Below, piece by piece: positions 55,136-63,913 of a stretch of 64,000 bases of DNA. The stretch lies in contig NZ_CP102268.1 of NCBI RefSeq assembly GCF_025148285.1, positions 372,001 through 436,000 on the forward strand, written 5' to 3'. The notes beneath the pieces are model-generated. The model saw only the letters and a program-made list of their open reading frames with translations, was not told where the DNA came from and searched no databases. Position numbers and translations under genes: made by a program. How positions within the stretch are numbered: position 1 is the first letter of the stretch; each line of letters opens with the position of its first letter. Source of the stretch: Marvinbryantia formatexigens DSM 14469 (GTDB lineage Bacteria > Bacillota > Clostridia > Lachnospirales > Lachnospiraceae).

Positions 55136-56718
55136 TTCTCTTTCAAGGCCAGCTCGCAGACAGTTTCTACGTGAACGCTGCCGGGGAACATATCAACGCA
55201 GCAGACCCGGTCAACCTGGTATCCGTATTTTTGAAGCTCTGCAAGATCACGTGCAAGGCTGGTCGGCTTGCAGGAAATGTATATCATTCTTTTTGCCCTA
55301 ATATGCGCACCTATTTTTTCCAGCGCCTTTGGGTGGATGCCATCGCGCGGCGGGTCGAGCACGATGATATCCGGCTTTTCCTCCACGGAATCAATAACCT
55401 TCAGCACATCGCCTGCCAGAAATTCGCAGTTATCCAGTCCGTTCGCCGCCGCATTTTCTTTTGCCGCCGCTACCGCCTCCTCCACGATTTCTACACCGAC
55501 TACCTTCCGGGCGACCGGGGCAAGAATCTGCGCGATGGTTCCGGTACCGGAATACAGGTCGAAAATTGTTTTGTCTTTCGTCTCTCCTACATAGGAACGC
55601 GCCCTGTCGTAGAGCACCTCCGCTCCCAGGGAATTCGTCTGAAAAAAGGAAAACGGCGATATTTTAAAGCGCAGTCCCAGAAGCTCCTCATAAAAGAAGT
55701 CTTTGCCGTACAGAATATCCGTCCTGTCACTTTTTATCACATCGGCAAGACTGTCGTTCACGGTGTGAAGAATTCCGGCAATCGTCCCGTCCAGCTGCAG
55801 CGCACGGAGGCGTTCCGCAAGCCCCTGCAGGAGCGCCGCCCCTGTCTGTCCGCCATTCTCCTGCGCATTTTCACTTTCGCCGATTCTCGGAACCGTCTCG
55901 TCCTCCTGCGCCGCACACCCCTGCGTATTTTCACTTTCGCCGGTTCGCTGAACCGTCTCGTCCTCCTGCGCCGCACACCCCTGCGCATTTTCACTTTCGC
56001 CGATTCTCGGAACCGCCTCTTTCTCCTGCGCCGCGTCATCCTCCGCGCCCGGCAGCTCCAGCCGGGAGGTTGTCACCAGATCAATCAGAATTTCCCCGGT
56101 TTTTTTGGCTTTGCGCACCAGCAGGTGGCGCAGGTAGCCGGTGTGTCTCAGCTTATGATAAAACGGCGTTTGTGTTTCCCGGAAATAATCCAGCACGCAC
56201 GCCAGTATCCTGCGAAAATCCTCATCTACAATCCGGCAGCCGGAAACCGTCACAATATCGTAAAAGCTTCCGCGTTTGTGCATACCGAGCGCCAGCGGTC
56301 CGCCAAAATACTCATCCCCAAAAGAAAATTCCATTTTATTGCGGTAGCCGGACTGCTCCGGACTGCCAAGGATGCCCTCAAAAACATATTCCGGGCATAC
56401 CTCATCCAGCAGCTTTTTTACCTGCTGCTCCTTCAGGGCAAGCTGCGCTTCATATGGAAGGTTCTGATACGTACAGCCGCCGCAGTCTGCAAAATGCGGA
56501 CACGGGGAGGCGATTTCCAGCGGTGATTTTTCCAGGACCTCCAGGATACGCCCCTCTGCCCGTCCCTTACGGATTTTATTGACAGAAAGCCGCACCCGCT
56601 GTCCGGCAATCCCGTTTTTTACGATGACCGGCTTTTCTTCTCCCTCAACAATCGTTACACACTTATTCGGAAATAAAACCTCAGCAATTTTTCCTTCCAG
56701 AACCTGTCCCTTTTTCAT
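55117..56718 (-). CDS. rlmD: 23S rRNA (uracil-C5)-methyltransferase RlmD/RumA
   Basis: A 533-residue enzyme that methylates a uridine in 23S rRNA with S-adenosylmethionine. It has a TRAM-like N-terminal domain (residues about 1-60), iron-sulphur cysteines (CPHFADCGGC, about 72-81, and a later GCRIVDE), FQTNSLGAEVLYD, the SAM motif FDLYSGTGTIAQ, VLDPPRDGIHPKALEK, and the catalytic cysteine in ISCKPTSLARDL. It is about 80 residues longer than usual because of an insert of three 20-residue repeats. The last 45 codons may come from prophage B, as the gene is that phage's target. Confidence 0.92.
   Translation of the reverse strand: MKKGQVLEGKIAEVLFPNKCVTIVEGEEKPVIVKNGIAGQRVRLSVNKIRKGRAEGRILEVLEKSPLEIASPCPHFADCGGCTYQNLPYEAQLALKEQQVKKLLDEVCPEYVFEGILGSPEQSGYRNKMEFSFGDEYFGGPLALGMHKRGSFYDIVTVSGCRIVDEDFRRILACVLDYFRETQTPFYHKLRHTGYLRHLLVRKAKKTGEILIDLVTTSRLELPGAEDDAAQEKEAVPRIGESENAQGCAAQEDETVQRTGESENTQGCAAQEDETVPRIGESENAQENGGQTGAALLQGLAERLRALQLDGTIAGILHTVNDSLADVIKSDRTDILYGKDFFYEELLGLRFKISPFSFFQTNSLGAEVLYDRARSYVGETKDKTIFDLYSGTGTIAQILAPVARKVVGVEIVEEAVAAAKENAAANGLDNCEFLAGDVLKVIDSVEEKPDIIVLDPPRDGIHPKALEKIGAHIRAKRMIYISCKPTSLARDLAELQKYGYQVDRVCCVDMFPGSVHVETVCELALKENQQNDQ
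55253..55281. other. Probable right attachment core of prophage B
   Basis: Twenty-nine bases identical to 7837-7865, within the SCKPTSLA codons of rlmD. The serine recombinase gene ends 118 bases away. Sequence outside the core differs between the two copies, which fits attL/attR made from a phage attP and host attB that shared only a limited identity. Confidence 0.65.
55861..56036 (-). repeat. 60-bp tandem repeats inside rlmD
   Basis: Three 60-bp units lie in register (from 55861, 55921 and 55981), each encoding about 20 residues of the form A-A-Q-E-D-E-T-V-P-R-I-G-E-S-E-N-A-Q-G-C. They sit in a poorly conserved linker between the TRAM/iron-sulphur half and the catalytic half. The period is a multiple of three, so copy-number change would not break the frame. 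Confidence 0.92.
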
Positions 56719-56754
56719 ATGCTCTCCTCCAAAAACTCTCCATTAAGATAAAAC

Positions 56755-56779
56755 AGCCGCCGCAATATATGCGGCGGCT
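56755..56779. terminator. Hairpin after the acidic membrane protein gene
   Basis: AGCCGCCGC (56755-56763) and GCGGCGGCT (56771-56779) form a perfect 9-bp GC-rich stem. On the minus strand it is followed by GTTTTATCTT, fitting a terminator of 56866-57183 before rlmD. Confidence 0.7.
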
Positions 56780-56865
56780 CATTCTTGCCGGCAGTTATGT
56801 GTAACAGCGCAGACCTGCTGTCCTGTTACCTGCAAAAACCCATTTAAAATCGCTCTGCGATGGGA

Positions 56866-57183
56866 TTATTTTTCTTCTGCAGCCGGTTTTTCTTCTTCAT
56901 CTACAAAGATTTCTTCTTCCTCTTCTGCCTCTTTTTCCTTTTCCGGCGCCTCTTCTTTTTCTTCCTCTTCAAGCTCATCCTCGAAGTAGTCGTCGAAATC
57001 GTCATCGAAGTCATCATCAAAGTCTTCCAGATAATCCGGGGTGAGATACTTGTAAACCGCAACCGCGATACCCGCAACTGCCGCTACCGCACCGATGATT
57101 GCCAGAATCCACAATACCGTATTTTTTGCCTTCTCATCCTCTTTTTTCTGGATTGCTGCTAATAAATCTTCGAATTTGTTCAT
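56866..57183 (-). CDS. Single-pass membrane protein with acidic tail
   Basis: From ATG 57183 (AAGGAT about nine bases before), a 105-residue protein. A short N-terminal helix (FEDLLAAIQKKEDEKAKNTV) is followed by one membrane helix (about residues 25-45, VLWILAIIGAVAAVAGIAVA) and a very acidic Asp/Glu-rich tail of about 60 residues (DFDDDFDDDFDDYFEDELEE). Similar membrane proteins are common in Lachnospiraceae; no role is known. Confidence 0.7.
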   Translation of the reverse strand: MNKFEDLLAAIQKKEDEKAKNTVLWILAIIGAVAAVAGIAVAVYKYLTPDYLEDFDDDFDDDFDDYFEDELEEEEKEEAPEKEKEAEEEEEIFVDEEEKPAAEEK

Positions 57184-57264
57184 GTCGTGCACATCCTTTC
57201 TTAGATTTCATTTCGTATGTTTTTCATAGTATAACACAAAACCTCTGTCTTTACCATACCAAAT

Positions 57265-59511
57265 TTACAATTTCTGCAGCTTTGCAAACGCCGCAAACAG
57301 CTTTTTCACCCCGCAGCGTTCAAAATCGACCGTCACCTCGTAGTCCTTGCCGCCGTCCGCGATTGCCTGCACCACGCCGGTGCCGAATTTTATATGCTTC
57401 ACCGTGTCGCCCACACCGTAATCCAGATGGTCCGCCTTCGTCACCTTAAACGCATTGGCGTCGAACGCCTTGCTGCGGAACGCCCGTTTTGCCTGCATAT
57501 AGGGCGAATCTGCCGGCGGCTCCGGCTTTTTCCACGCGCTCTTTGTCCCGTTCGTCCCGCCTGCCGTCTCTTCCGCCGCCGTTTTCTTTTTCGTCTCCAG
57601 CAGCTCCTGCGGAATCTCCCGCAGGAAGCGCGACATCGCGCTCATGTGCGTCTCGCCGCGCGTCATGCGCATACGGGCGCAGGTCAGCGTAAGATGCTTC
57701 ATCGCCCGCGTGATTCCCACATAACAGAGCCGCCGCTCCTCCTCCAGGGCGTCGGGGTCCTCATCAAAGCCCACATGGCTTGGGAAAAGTCCCTCCTCCA
57801 TCCCGGTCAGATACACATTGGGAAATTCCAGTCCCTTGGCGCTGTGCAGCGTCATCAGAACCACCCGGCTCTCATTTTCGTCAAGGCTGTCGATATCCGC
57901 AACCAGCGCGACCTCCTCCAGAAAACCGCTAAGGCTCGGTTCCCCGGTACTTTCCTCGTAAGTAACGACCTTCGATATCAATTCATCAATATTTTCGATT
58001 CTTGCGCGCGCCTCGTCCGTATCCTCCGCCTCCAGCTCCTTTACGTAGCCAGTCGACTCGATAATCTGTCCGAGCAGCTCATTGACGCCAAGAAATTCCG
58101 CCTGGCTGCGCAGCGTCCGTATAAAGGTGACAAAATCCTGCAGCTTTGAAACGCTGCGTCCCAGTCCCGGTATCTCTGCCGCCTGCTCCAGCGCCTGGTA
58201 AAAGCTGATTTCATGGTCCATCGCATAGCTCTGCACCTTCGTCAGCGTTGCCGCCCCGATGCCTCTGCGCGGAACATTGATGATGCGGCGCACAGCAAGG
58301 TCATCGCGCGCATTGTCCACCGTTTTCAGATAGCAGAGCAAATCCTTGATTTCCTTTCTGGCATAGAAATTTACACCGCCGACAATCTTATACGGGATAT
58401 TCGCCATCAGAAATTTTTCCTCAAACAGACGCGACTGCGCGTTTGTGCGGTACAGCACGGCAAAATCCCCGTACTGCGCCTCGCCCCGGCGCACCTGTCC
58501 GGCAATATTTTCCGCGACGAATTCCGCCTCATCGAACGCGCTCGGAAACTGCTTCGCCTTAATCAGACTGCCCTCTTCATTTTCCGTCCAGAGCGTTTTT
58601 TCCTTTCTGCCGACATTGTTCTTAATGACGTTGTTCGCCGCCTCCAGGATGTGCTTTGTTGAGCGGTAATTCTGCTCCAGCCGGATGACCTTCGCGTCGT
58701 CAAAAACCGTCTCAAAATCCAGAATATTGCGGATGTTGGCGCCGCGGAACTTATAGATTGACTGGTCATCGTCGCCGACCACGCACAGATTGCGGTACTT
58801 TGCCGCCAGGAGGCTGATAAGCCGGAACTGCGCGGTGTTGGTGTCCTGGTACTCATCCACCATGATATAGCGGAAGCGATCCTGATAGTACGCCAGCACG
58901 TCCTCGCAGCTCTGGAACAGCTCCACCGTTTTCATCAGCAAATCATCAAAATCCAGCGCGTTATTGCGCTTTAACTGCTCCTGGTACTCCGTATATGCCG
59001 CGGCGATCCTGCGCCTGTTAAAGTCCCCGAAATTCTGCTTTTCAAACGCTTCCACGGAAATCAGCTCATTTTTCGCGGAGGAAATGGCGGCAAGAATCGT
59101 GCGTTCCTTCAACATCTTTGTATCGATATTCAGCTTTTTGCAGATATCCTTCATCAGCGATTTCTGATCATCTGTATCGTAAATCGTAAAATTATTTTCA
59201 TAGCCGAGACGGTCAATAAAACGCCGCAGGATGCGCACACACAGAGAATGGAAGGTGGATACCCACACGCTTCCCGCCTCCGGTCCCGCAAGGTTATCCA
59301 CGCGCTCACGCATCTCGCCCGCCGCTTTGTTGGTGAAGGTAATCGCCAGAATATTCCACGGCTTTACCCCCTTTTCTTCTATTAAATATGCCACGCGGTG
59401 CGTCAGGACCCTCGTTTTTCCGGAACCTGCGCCTGCCAGTATCAAAAGCGGACCTTCGGTGTGAAGGACCGCCTCCCGCTGCATCTCATTTAAATTGTCG
59501 TATGTACTCAT
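57265..59511 (-). CDS. pcrA: ATP-dependent DNA helicase PcrA/UvrD
   Basis: A 748-residue SF1A helicase with the complete motif set: Q motif LNEMQREAV, Walker A AGAGSGKTRVL, motif Ia TFTNKAAGEMRER, Walker B VDEYQDTN, motif III GDDDQSIYKFRGA, motif IV EQNYRST, motif V TLHSAKGLEF and motif VI VGITRAMKHLTL. The C-terminal tail (YGVGDTVKHIKFGTGVVQAI) is the Tudor-like domain of Gram-positive PcrA that contacts RNA polymerase. It works in repair and rolling-circle replication. Confidence 0.96.
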   Translation of the reverse strand: MSTYDNLNEMQREAVLHTEGPLLILAGAGSGKTRVLTHRVAYLIEEKGVKPWNILAITFTNKAAGEMRERVDNLAGPEAGSVWVSTFHSLCVRILRRFIDRLGYENNFTIYDTDDQKSLMKDICKKLNIDTKMLKERTILAAISSAKNELISVEAFEKQNFGDFNRRRIAAAYTEYQEQLKRNNALDFDDLLMKTVELFQSCEDVLAYYQDRFRYIMVDEYQDTNTAQFRLISLLAAKYRNLCVVGDDDQSIYKFRGANIRNILDFETVFDDAKVIRLEQNYRSTKHILEAANNVIKNNVGRKEKTLWTENEEGSLIKAKQFPSAFDEAEFVAENIAGQVRRGEAQYGDFAVLYRTNAQSRLFEEKFLMANIPYKIVGGVNFYARKEIKDLLCYLKTVDNARDDLAVRRIINVPRRGIGAATLTKVQSYAMDHEISFYQALEQAAEIPGLGRSVSKLQDFVTFIRTLRSQAEFLGVNELLGQIIESTGYVKELEAEDTDEARARIENIDELISKVVTYEESTGEPSLSGFLEEVALVADIDSLDENESRVVLMTLHSAKGLEFPNVYLTGMEEGLFPSHVGFDEDPDALEEERRLCYVGITRAMKHLTLTCARMRMTRGETHMSAMSRFLREIPQELLETKKKTAAEETAGGTNGTKSAWKKPEPPADSPYMQAKRAFRSKAFDANAFKVTKADHLDYGVGDTVKHIKFGTGVVQAIADGGKDYEVTVDFERCGVKKLFAAFAKLQKL

Positions 59512-59537
59512 TTTTCCTCCGAAAATTTATTTTATAC

Positions 59538-59566
59538 TTGTCATGTAGTTTTAAAAACTGTATAAT
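59538..59566 (+). promoter_or_regulatory. Promoter of the DUF1836 gene
   Basis: TTGTCA (59538-59543) and TATAAT (59561-59566) are exactly 17 bp apart, 29 bases before the start codon of 59595-60185, with AAGGAGGG in between. It lies in the gap that separates this gene from the divergent pcrA. Confidence 0.8.
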
Positions 59567-59594
59567 GTAGTCCATAAGGAGGGACACGTGAATT

Positions 59595-60185
59595 ATGACA
59601 ATTAATCCAGACGATATACTCCAGAGCATTCTGGAGAGCCTTTCCCATATGGACTACATCAAGCCGGATGATATTCCCAACATTGACTTATACATGGACC
59701 AGGTGACGACCTTTATGGACGCGCAGCTTTCCACTGCAAAACGCTACCCGGAAGATAAAGTACTCACCAAAACCATGATCAACAATTATGCCAAAAACCG
59801 CCTGCTGCCTGCCCCGGACAAGAAGAAATACTCCAAGGAGCATGTTCTGATTCTGATTTTTATTTATTATTTTAAAGGCTTTCTCTCAATCACCGATATC
59901 CAGGCGCTGCTCGGTCCGCTGGCGAAAAAATATTTTAAAAACCAGGAGGGCTTAAATATCGAAGCCCTTTACCGCGAAGTGTTCAGCATGGAGAAGGAGC
60001 AGATTGAGCTGCTGAAGGATGAGCTGCTGGCAGATTACCAGACAGCGCAGCAAACCTTCGCAGATGCTCCCGAAGAGGAACAGGAGAATCTGCGTCTTTT
60101 CTCCTTCCTGTGTCTGCTGAGTTTTGATGTCTATGTAAAAAAACAGATTATCGAAAAAATTATTGATTCTTTTCCATCCGTTTAA
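59595..60185 (+). CDS. DUF1836-family protein
   Basis: The 196-residue product has TKTMINNYAKNRLLPAPDKK (a MerR-like helix-turn-helix) at about residues 58-78 and HVLILIFIYYFKGFLSITDI after it, typical of DUF1836. The helix-turn-helix suggests a transcription regulator. It converges on the yerC-like gene and overlaps it by 26 bases. Confidence 0.82.
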   Translation: MTINPDDILQSILESLSHMDYIKPDDIPNIDLYMDQVTTFMDAQLSTAKRYPEDKVLTKTMINNYAKNRLLPAPDKKKYSKEHVLILIFIYYFKGFLSITDIQALLGPLAKKYFKNQEGLNIEALYREVFSMEKEQIELLKDELLADYQTAQQTFADAPEEEQENLRLFSFLCLLSFDVYVKKQIIEKIIDSFPSV

Positions 60186-60453
60186 ATACCATCTGGTATC
60201 CGTCACTTCCATAATTCAGAGAGCGGTTGACACGGCTGATCGTAGCCGTGGAAGCCCCTGTCTGTTCCGCAATCTCCAGATAGGTCTTATTCTGCGTCAG
60301 CATCCGCGCCACCTCAAAGCGCTGCGAGAGCGACAGCAGTTCATTGACCGTGCACACGTCCTGAAAAAACAGATAGCATTCTTCTTTATTCTTTAACTGT
60401 AAAACTGCCTCAAACAGATGGTCTACCGCTTCCGTCCTGATTGTTTTGCTCAT
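60160..60453 (-). CDS. TrpR-like protein YerC/YecD
   Basis: A 97-residue protein with the TrpR-like fold: CTVNELLSLSQRFEVARMLT and the helix-turn-helix YLEIAEQTGASTATISRVNR. This family (TIGR02531) is widespread in Firmicutes and often next to pcrA or purine genes. Its stop overlaps the end of the DUF1836 gene, and its ATG overlaps the stop of the PHP gene by four bases. Confidence 0.9.
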   Translation of the reverse strand: MSKTIRTEAVDHLFEAVLQLKNKEECYLFFQDVCTVNELLSLSQRFEVARMLTQNKTYLEIAEQTGASTATISRVNRSLNYGSDGYQMVFKRMEKNQ

Positions 60454-61196
60454 CTTTTTTCCTCCATTGAAATTGTGTCGCGTTTTCCGTAATTAATATG
60501 CTGCATCAGAGCCTCCACACTGCGGTTTGCCACCAGCTCCTCCGGAAAATCCAGCTCCTCCAGCAGCCTCACCGCCCGCTCGTGCCGTCCGATATCGGAA
60601 GCCACATGCGCATCGCTTCCCAGAATCACCGGAACCTGCTGCTCCTTGCACAGCTTCAGCATCAGCCGGTCGTTCGGCGCCGTATTCTGGCGAAGCCCCG
60701 CCGGATTCAGAGAGCTGTTGTTGATTTCCAGAAGCACGCCCGTCTCCTTCGCCGCCGCCACCAGACGCTCATAATCGATTTCGTAGCGGCCGTCGTCGGG
60801 ATGTCCGATAATATTAATGTAGGGATTTTTCATGGCTGCAATATAAGCGCCGGTGTTTTCCTCCCTTGTTCCGGGCGTGATGCACGGCGTATGCAGGCTT
60901 GCAATCACCACATCCAGCTCCCGCAGGATCTGCTGCGGCAAATCCACGCTTCCGCTGTAATCCATAATATTCAGCTCCGCCCCCTGCAGCACTGTTATCC
61001 CCTCCAGCATGCGCGGCACCGACTTCAGATTGGAGAAATAAAATTCGTGGCTGCTCCCCGGCATTTCGGGCGCATGGTCCGTGATGCCAAGAAGCGCAAG
61101 CCCCTTTTCCTTCGCGCTGCGCGCCATTTCCCAGATGGTATTGTAAGCATGTCCGCTCGCAAGCGTATGTGTATGTACGTCTAAAACGTCCCGCAT
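60450..61196 (-). CDS. PHP-domain hydrolase (YcdX-like)
   Basis: A 248-residue PHP-family metal-dependent phosphohydrolase: VHTHTLASGH metal motif (about residues 7-16), GITDHAPEMPG (about 37-47), VIASLHTP (about 97-104), GHPDDGRY (about 133-140), and GSDAH (about 198-202). Related YcdX proteins are trinuclear-zinc phosphatases. It is probably a soluble phosphatase of unknown substrate; it is co-transcribed with the yerC-like gene. Confidence 0.88.
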   Translation of the reverse strand: MRDVLDVHTHTLASGHAYNTIWEMARSAKEKGLALLGITDHAPEMPGSSHEFYFSNLKSVPRMLEGITVLQGAELNIMDYSGSVDLPQQILRELDVVIASLHTPCITPGTREENTGAYIAAMKNPYINIIGHPDDGRYEIDYERLVAAAKETGVLLEINNSSLNPAGLRQNTAPNDRLMLKLCKEQQVPVILGSDAHVASDIGRHERAVRLLEELDFPEELVANRSVEALMQHINYGKRDTISMEEKR

Positions 61197-61459
61197 CTTT
61201 TCACTTCTTTCTTAAATTCGTTCCCGGTGACGCCGCATGGCGCCGGTATCCAGAGCTGCCAGTTTCACGCTTCACCTTGTCAGTGTGAACATTATACCAC
61301 GAATCCGCCCCGGTCCGCAACATGCAAAATAAACAGTTTCGCCATGCATATCACAGTGGCTTTTTTTGCAGAAATATGATATGATGAGCCAGGAAGCAGA
61401 CAGACACAGGAACAAAAAAAGATTAAGAATACTTTATTAGAAAGGATGGAATACTGACA

Positions 61460-61732
61460 ATGGGAAAACTGACAAAAAATAATAACACTTATGTTCACAA
61501 AAACAGCGGCGTATGCTCCTCCGCGGTGGAATTTGAGGTGGAGGACAACCATCTGAAAAACGTACATTTTATCGGCGGCTGCAATGGAAATACGACCGGT
61601 ATCGGCAGGCTTGTGGAGGGCATGGAAATCCATGATGTCATCCGCCGTCTGGAAGGTGTCCGCTGCGGAATGCGTCCTACATCATGTCCCGACCAGCTTG
61701 CCACTGCTTTGAAGGCATATCTGGCGGAGTAA
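61460..61732 (+). CDS. TSCPD-domain protein (TIGR03905-like)
   Basis: A 90-residue protein with VCSSAVEFEVEDNHLKNVHF, GGCNGNTTGIGRLVEGM and the closing TSCPDQLATAL. The GGCNGN and TSCPD motifs define a family related to the C-terminal domain of class II ribonucleotide reductases. Two or more conserved cysteines may bind a metal. AAAGGATGG precedes the ATG. Confidence 0.88.
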   Translation: MGKLTKNNNTYVHKNSGVCSSAVEFEVEDNHLKNVHFIGGCNGNTTGIGRLVEGMEIHDVIRRLEGVRCGMRPTSCPDQLATALKAYLAE

Positions 61733-61798
61733 AACGGAACAGGCCGCTGCTGTCCCCGCCATTTCCGGATGGCGCTGCCAATAACTGACATATTTCCG

Positions 61799-61827
61799 TT
61801 GCTTTTTTAAATCCGCTATATTATAAT
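61799..61827 (+). promoter_or_regulatory. Promoter of the flavodiiron gene
   Basis: TTGCTT (61799-61804) and TATAAT (61822-61827) are 17 bp apart, 66 bases before the start codon at 61893. GGAGG lies before the ATG. Confidence 0.7.
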
Positions 61828-61892
61828 TATCACAGCAGTGATATCTGCTGGCACGCAAAATCTACACTACAAAATAAAATGGAGGATTTGTT

Positions 61893-63683
61893 ATGAAAAT
61901 CACGAACGACATCCGTTATGTTGGCGTAAACGACCACAAAGTCGATTTATTCGAGGGTCAGTACGTCGTACCAAATGGCATGGCATATAATTCCTATGTT
62001 ATTCTGGATGAAAAGGTTGCCGTTATGGACACCGTAGATATTCATTTTACTCACGAATGGCTGGATAACATTTCCGCTGTTCTGAATGGCAGACAGCCGG
62101 ATTACCTGGTCGTCCAGCATATGGAGCCGGACCACTCCGCAAATATTGCCAATTTTCTGAAGGTATACCCGGACACGACCGTGGTAGCAAATGTAAAAAC
62201 CTTTGCCATGATGGACCAGTTCTTTAACCTGGACGAGTCTGTTAAGAGACTGACTGTGGAAAACGGCGGCACACTTTCGCTCGGTAAACATCTGCTTACC
62301 TTCGTATTCGCGCCGATGGTTCACTGGCCGGAGGTTATGGTAACCTACGACAGCACGGATAAGGTTCTGTTTTCCGCAGACGGCTTCGGAAAATTCGGTG
62401 CAAACGATGTGGAGGAGCCGTGGGATGACGAGGCGCGCCGTTATTATATCGGTATCGTCGGCAAATACGGCGCACAGGTGCAGAACCTGCTGAAGGTTGC
62501 AGCAACGCTGGATATCCAGATTATCTGCCCGCTGCACGGACCGGTTCTGACGGAAGACCTCGGACATTACATCGGTCTGTATGACACCTGGTCCTCTTAT
62601 AAGGTGGAGAGCGAGGGAATCGTCATCGCTTACACCTCCGTTTACGGCAATACGAAGCAGGCGGTGGAGCATCTTGCTGCAAAAATGGCGGACGAGGGCT
62701 GCCCGAAGGTTATCGTACACGACCTTGCGCGCACGGATATGGCGAAGGCTGTGGAGGACGCTTTCCGCTACGGCAAGCTGGTACTTGCCACCACTACTTA
62801 TAATGCGGAAATTTTCCCGTTCATGCGCGAATTTATCAATCATCTGACAGAGCGCAACTTCCAGAACCGCACGGTTGCCTTCATCCAGAACGGAACCTGG
62901 GCGCCGCTTGCCACCAAGGTAATGAAGGGTATGCTGGAAAAATGCAAAAAGCTGACATATGCAGAAACCGAGGTTACTATCAAGTCCTCCGTAAAGGCGG
63001 AAACAAAGGAAGCGCTGGATGCGCTGGCGGCGGAGCTCTGCAAGGATTACATTGCGCAGTCTCCGGATAAGGCGAACAAAAACGATATGACCGCGCTCTT
63101 CAAAATCGGCTACGGTCTCTACGTTGTCACCAGCAACGACGGCAAAAAGGACAACGGTCTGATTGTAAATACGGTAACTCAGCTTACCGATACACCGAAC
63201 CGCGTGGCTGTCAATATCAATAAGCAGAATTATTCGCATCATGTTATCAAGCAGACCGGCAAGATGAATGTAAACTGCCTGTCTGTGGAAGCGCCGTTTG
63301 AAATCTTCCAGCGTTTTGGTTTCCAGAGCGGAAGAACCGCCGACAAATTTGATGGCTTCACCCCGCTCTACTCCGACAACGGACTGGCTTTCCTTCCGCG
63401 TTATATCAATGCGTTTATGTCGCTTGAAGTGGAATCCTACGTAGACCTTGACACGCATGGCATGTTCATCTGCCGCGTTACCGAGGCGCGCGTGATGTCC
63501 GACAAGGAAACGATGTCCTACACCTACTACCAGAAAAATGTAAAGCCGAAGCCCCAGACAGAGGGTAAGAAGGGCTTTGTGTGCAAGGTGTGCGGCTATA
63601 TCTATGAGGGCGATACTCTTCCGGATGATTTCATCTGCCCGCTCTGCAAGCACGGCGTTGCCGACTTCGAGCCGATTGAATAA
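61893..63683 (+). CDS. Flavodiiron protein fused to flavin reductase and rubredoxin domains
   Basis: A 596-residue four-domain enzyme that should reduce O2 to water or NO to N2O, protecting the anaerobe. Residues about 1-250 are the metallo-beta-lactamase-like diiron domain (HMEPDHS, VHWPEVM, FSADGFGKFG and PLHGP hold the ligands). Residues about 254-395 are a flavodoxin domain (YTSVYGNTKQAVEHLA). Residues about 400-545 are a flavin reductase-like domain (GLIVNTVTQLTDTPNRVAVN). The C-terminus is a rubredoxin with two C-x2-C pairs (CKVCGY and CPLCKHG). Having reductase, flavodoxin and rubredoxin on one chain may remove the need for separate donors. Confidence 0.93.
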   Translation: MKITNDIRYVGVNDHKVDLFEGQYVVPNGMAYNSYVILDEKVAVMDTVDIHFTHEWLDNISAVLNGRQPDYLVVQHMEPDHSANIANFLKVYPDTTVVANVKTFAMMDQFFNLDESVKRLTVENGGTLSLGKHLLTFVFAPMVHWPEVMVTYDSTDKVLFSADGFGKFGANDVEEPWDDEARRYYIGIVGKYGAQVQNLLKVAATLDIQIICPLHGPVLTEDLGHYIGLYDTWSSYKVESEGIVIAYTSVYGNTKQAVEHLAAKMADEGCPKVIVHDLARTDMAKAVEDAFRYGKLVLATTTYNAEIFPFMREFINHLTERNFQNRTVAFIQNGTWAPLATKVMKGMLEKCKKLTYAETEVTIKSSVKAETKEALDALAAELCKDYIAQSPDKANKNDMTALFKIGYGLYVVTSNDGKKDNGLIVNTVTQLTDTPNRVAVNINKQNYSHHVIKQTGKMNVNCLSVEAPFEIFQRFGFQSGRTADKFDGFTPLYSDNGLAFLPRYINAFMSLEVESYVDLDTHGMFICRVTEARVMSDKETMSYTYYQKNVKPKPQTEGKKGFVCKVCGYIYEGDTLPDDFICPLCKHGVADFEPIE

Positions 63684-63706
63684 TCCTGTTTTTAAGAGAA
63701 TTTCTG

Positions 63707-63741
63707 CAGGACTGTTGCTTTTGCGGCAGTCCTGTTTTTTT
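63707..63741 (+). terminator. Strong terminator after the flavodiiron gene
   Basis: CAGGACTG (63707-63714) and CAGTCCTG (63727-63734) form a perfect 8-bp stem followed by seven Ts. It ends 58 bases after the stop codon. Confidence 0.9.
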
Positions 63742-63913
63742 GCGCAAAGCATCTGCCGGGCAGACTGAAGCTTTGCCGGACAATCCGAACCTGCGGTTAT
63801 GCCGGGCGCTCCCGTATCGCTTATGCCGGGCAGACCGGACTTCTGCCGGCTTCGCACCGCTTTCCCGCTTCTGCATATATTAAATCTGACGAGTAAATTC
63901 ACGGAGTTGTTTT

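Noticed and set aside
55171-56526. 451-residue open frame on the plus strand
   Set aside because: It lies entirely antisense to rlmD and has no ribosome site or recognisable domain; it is a codon-bias shadow.
61947-63902. 651-residue open frame on the minus strand
   Set aside because: It is the reverse shadow of the flavodiiron gene, whose plus-strand domains and motifs are unmistakable; the opposite frame has low-complexity Arg/His/Leu composition and no motif.
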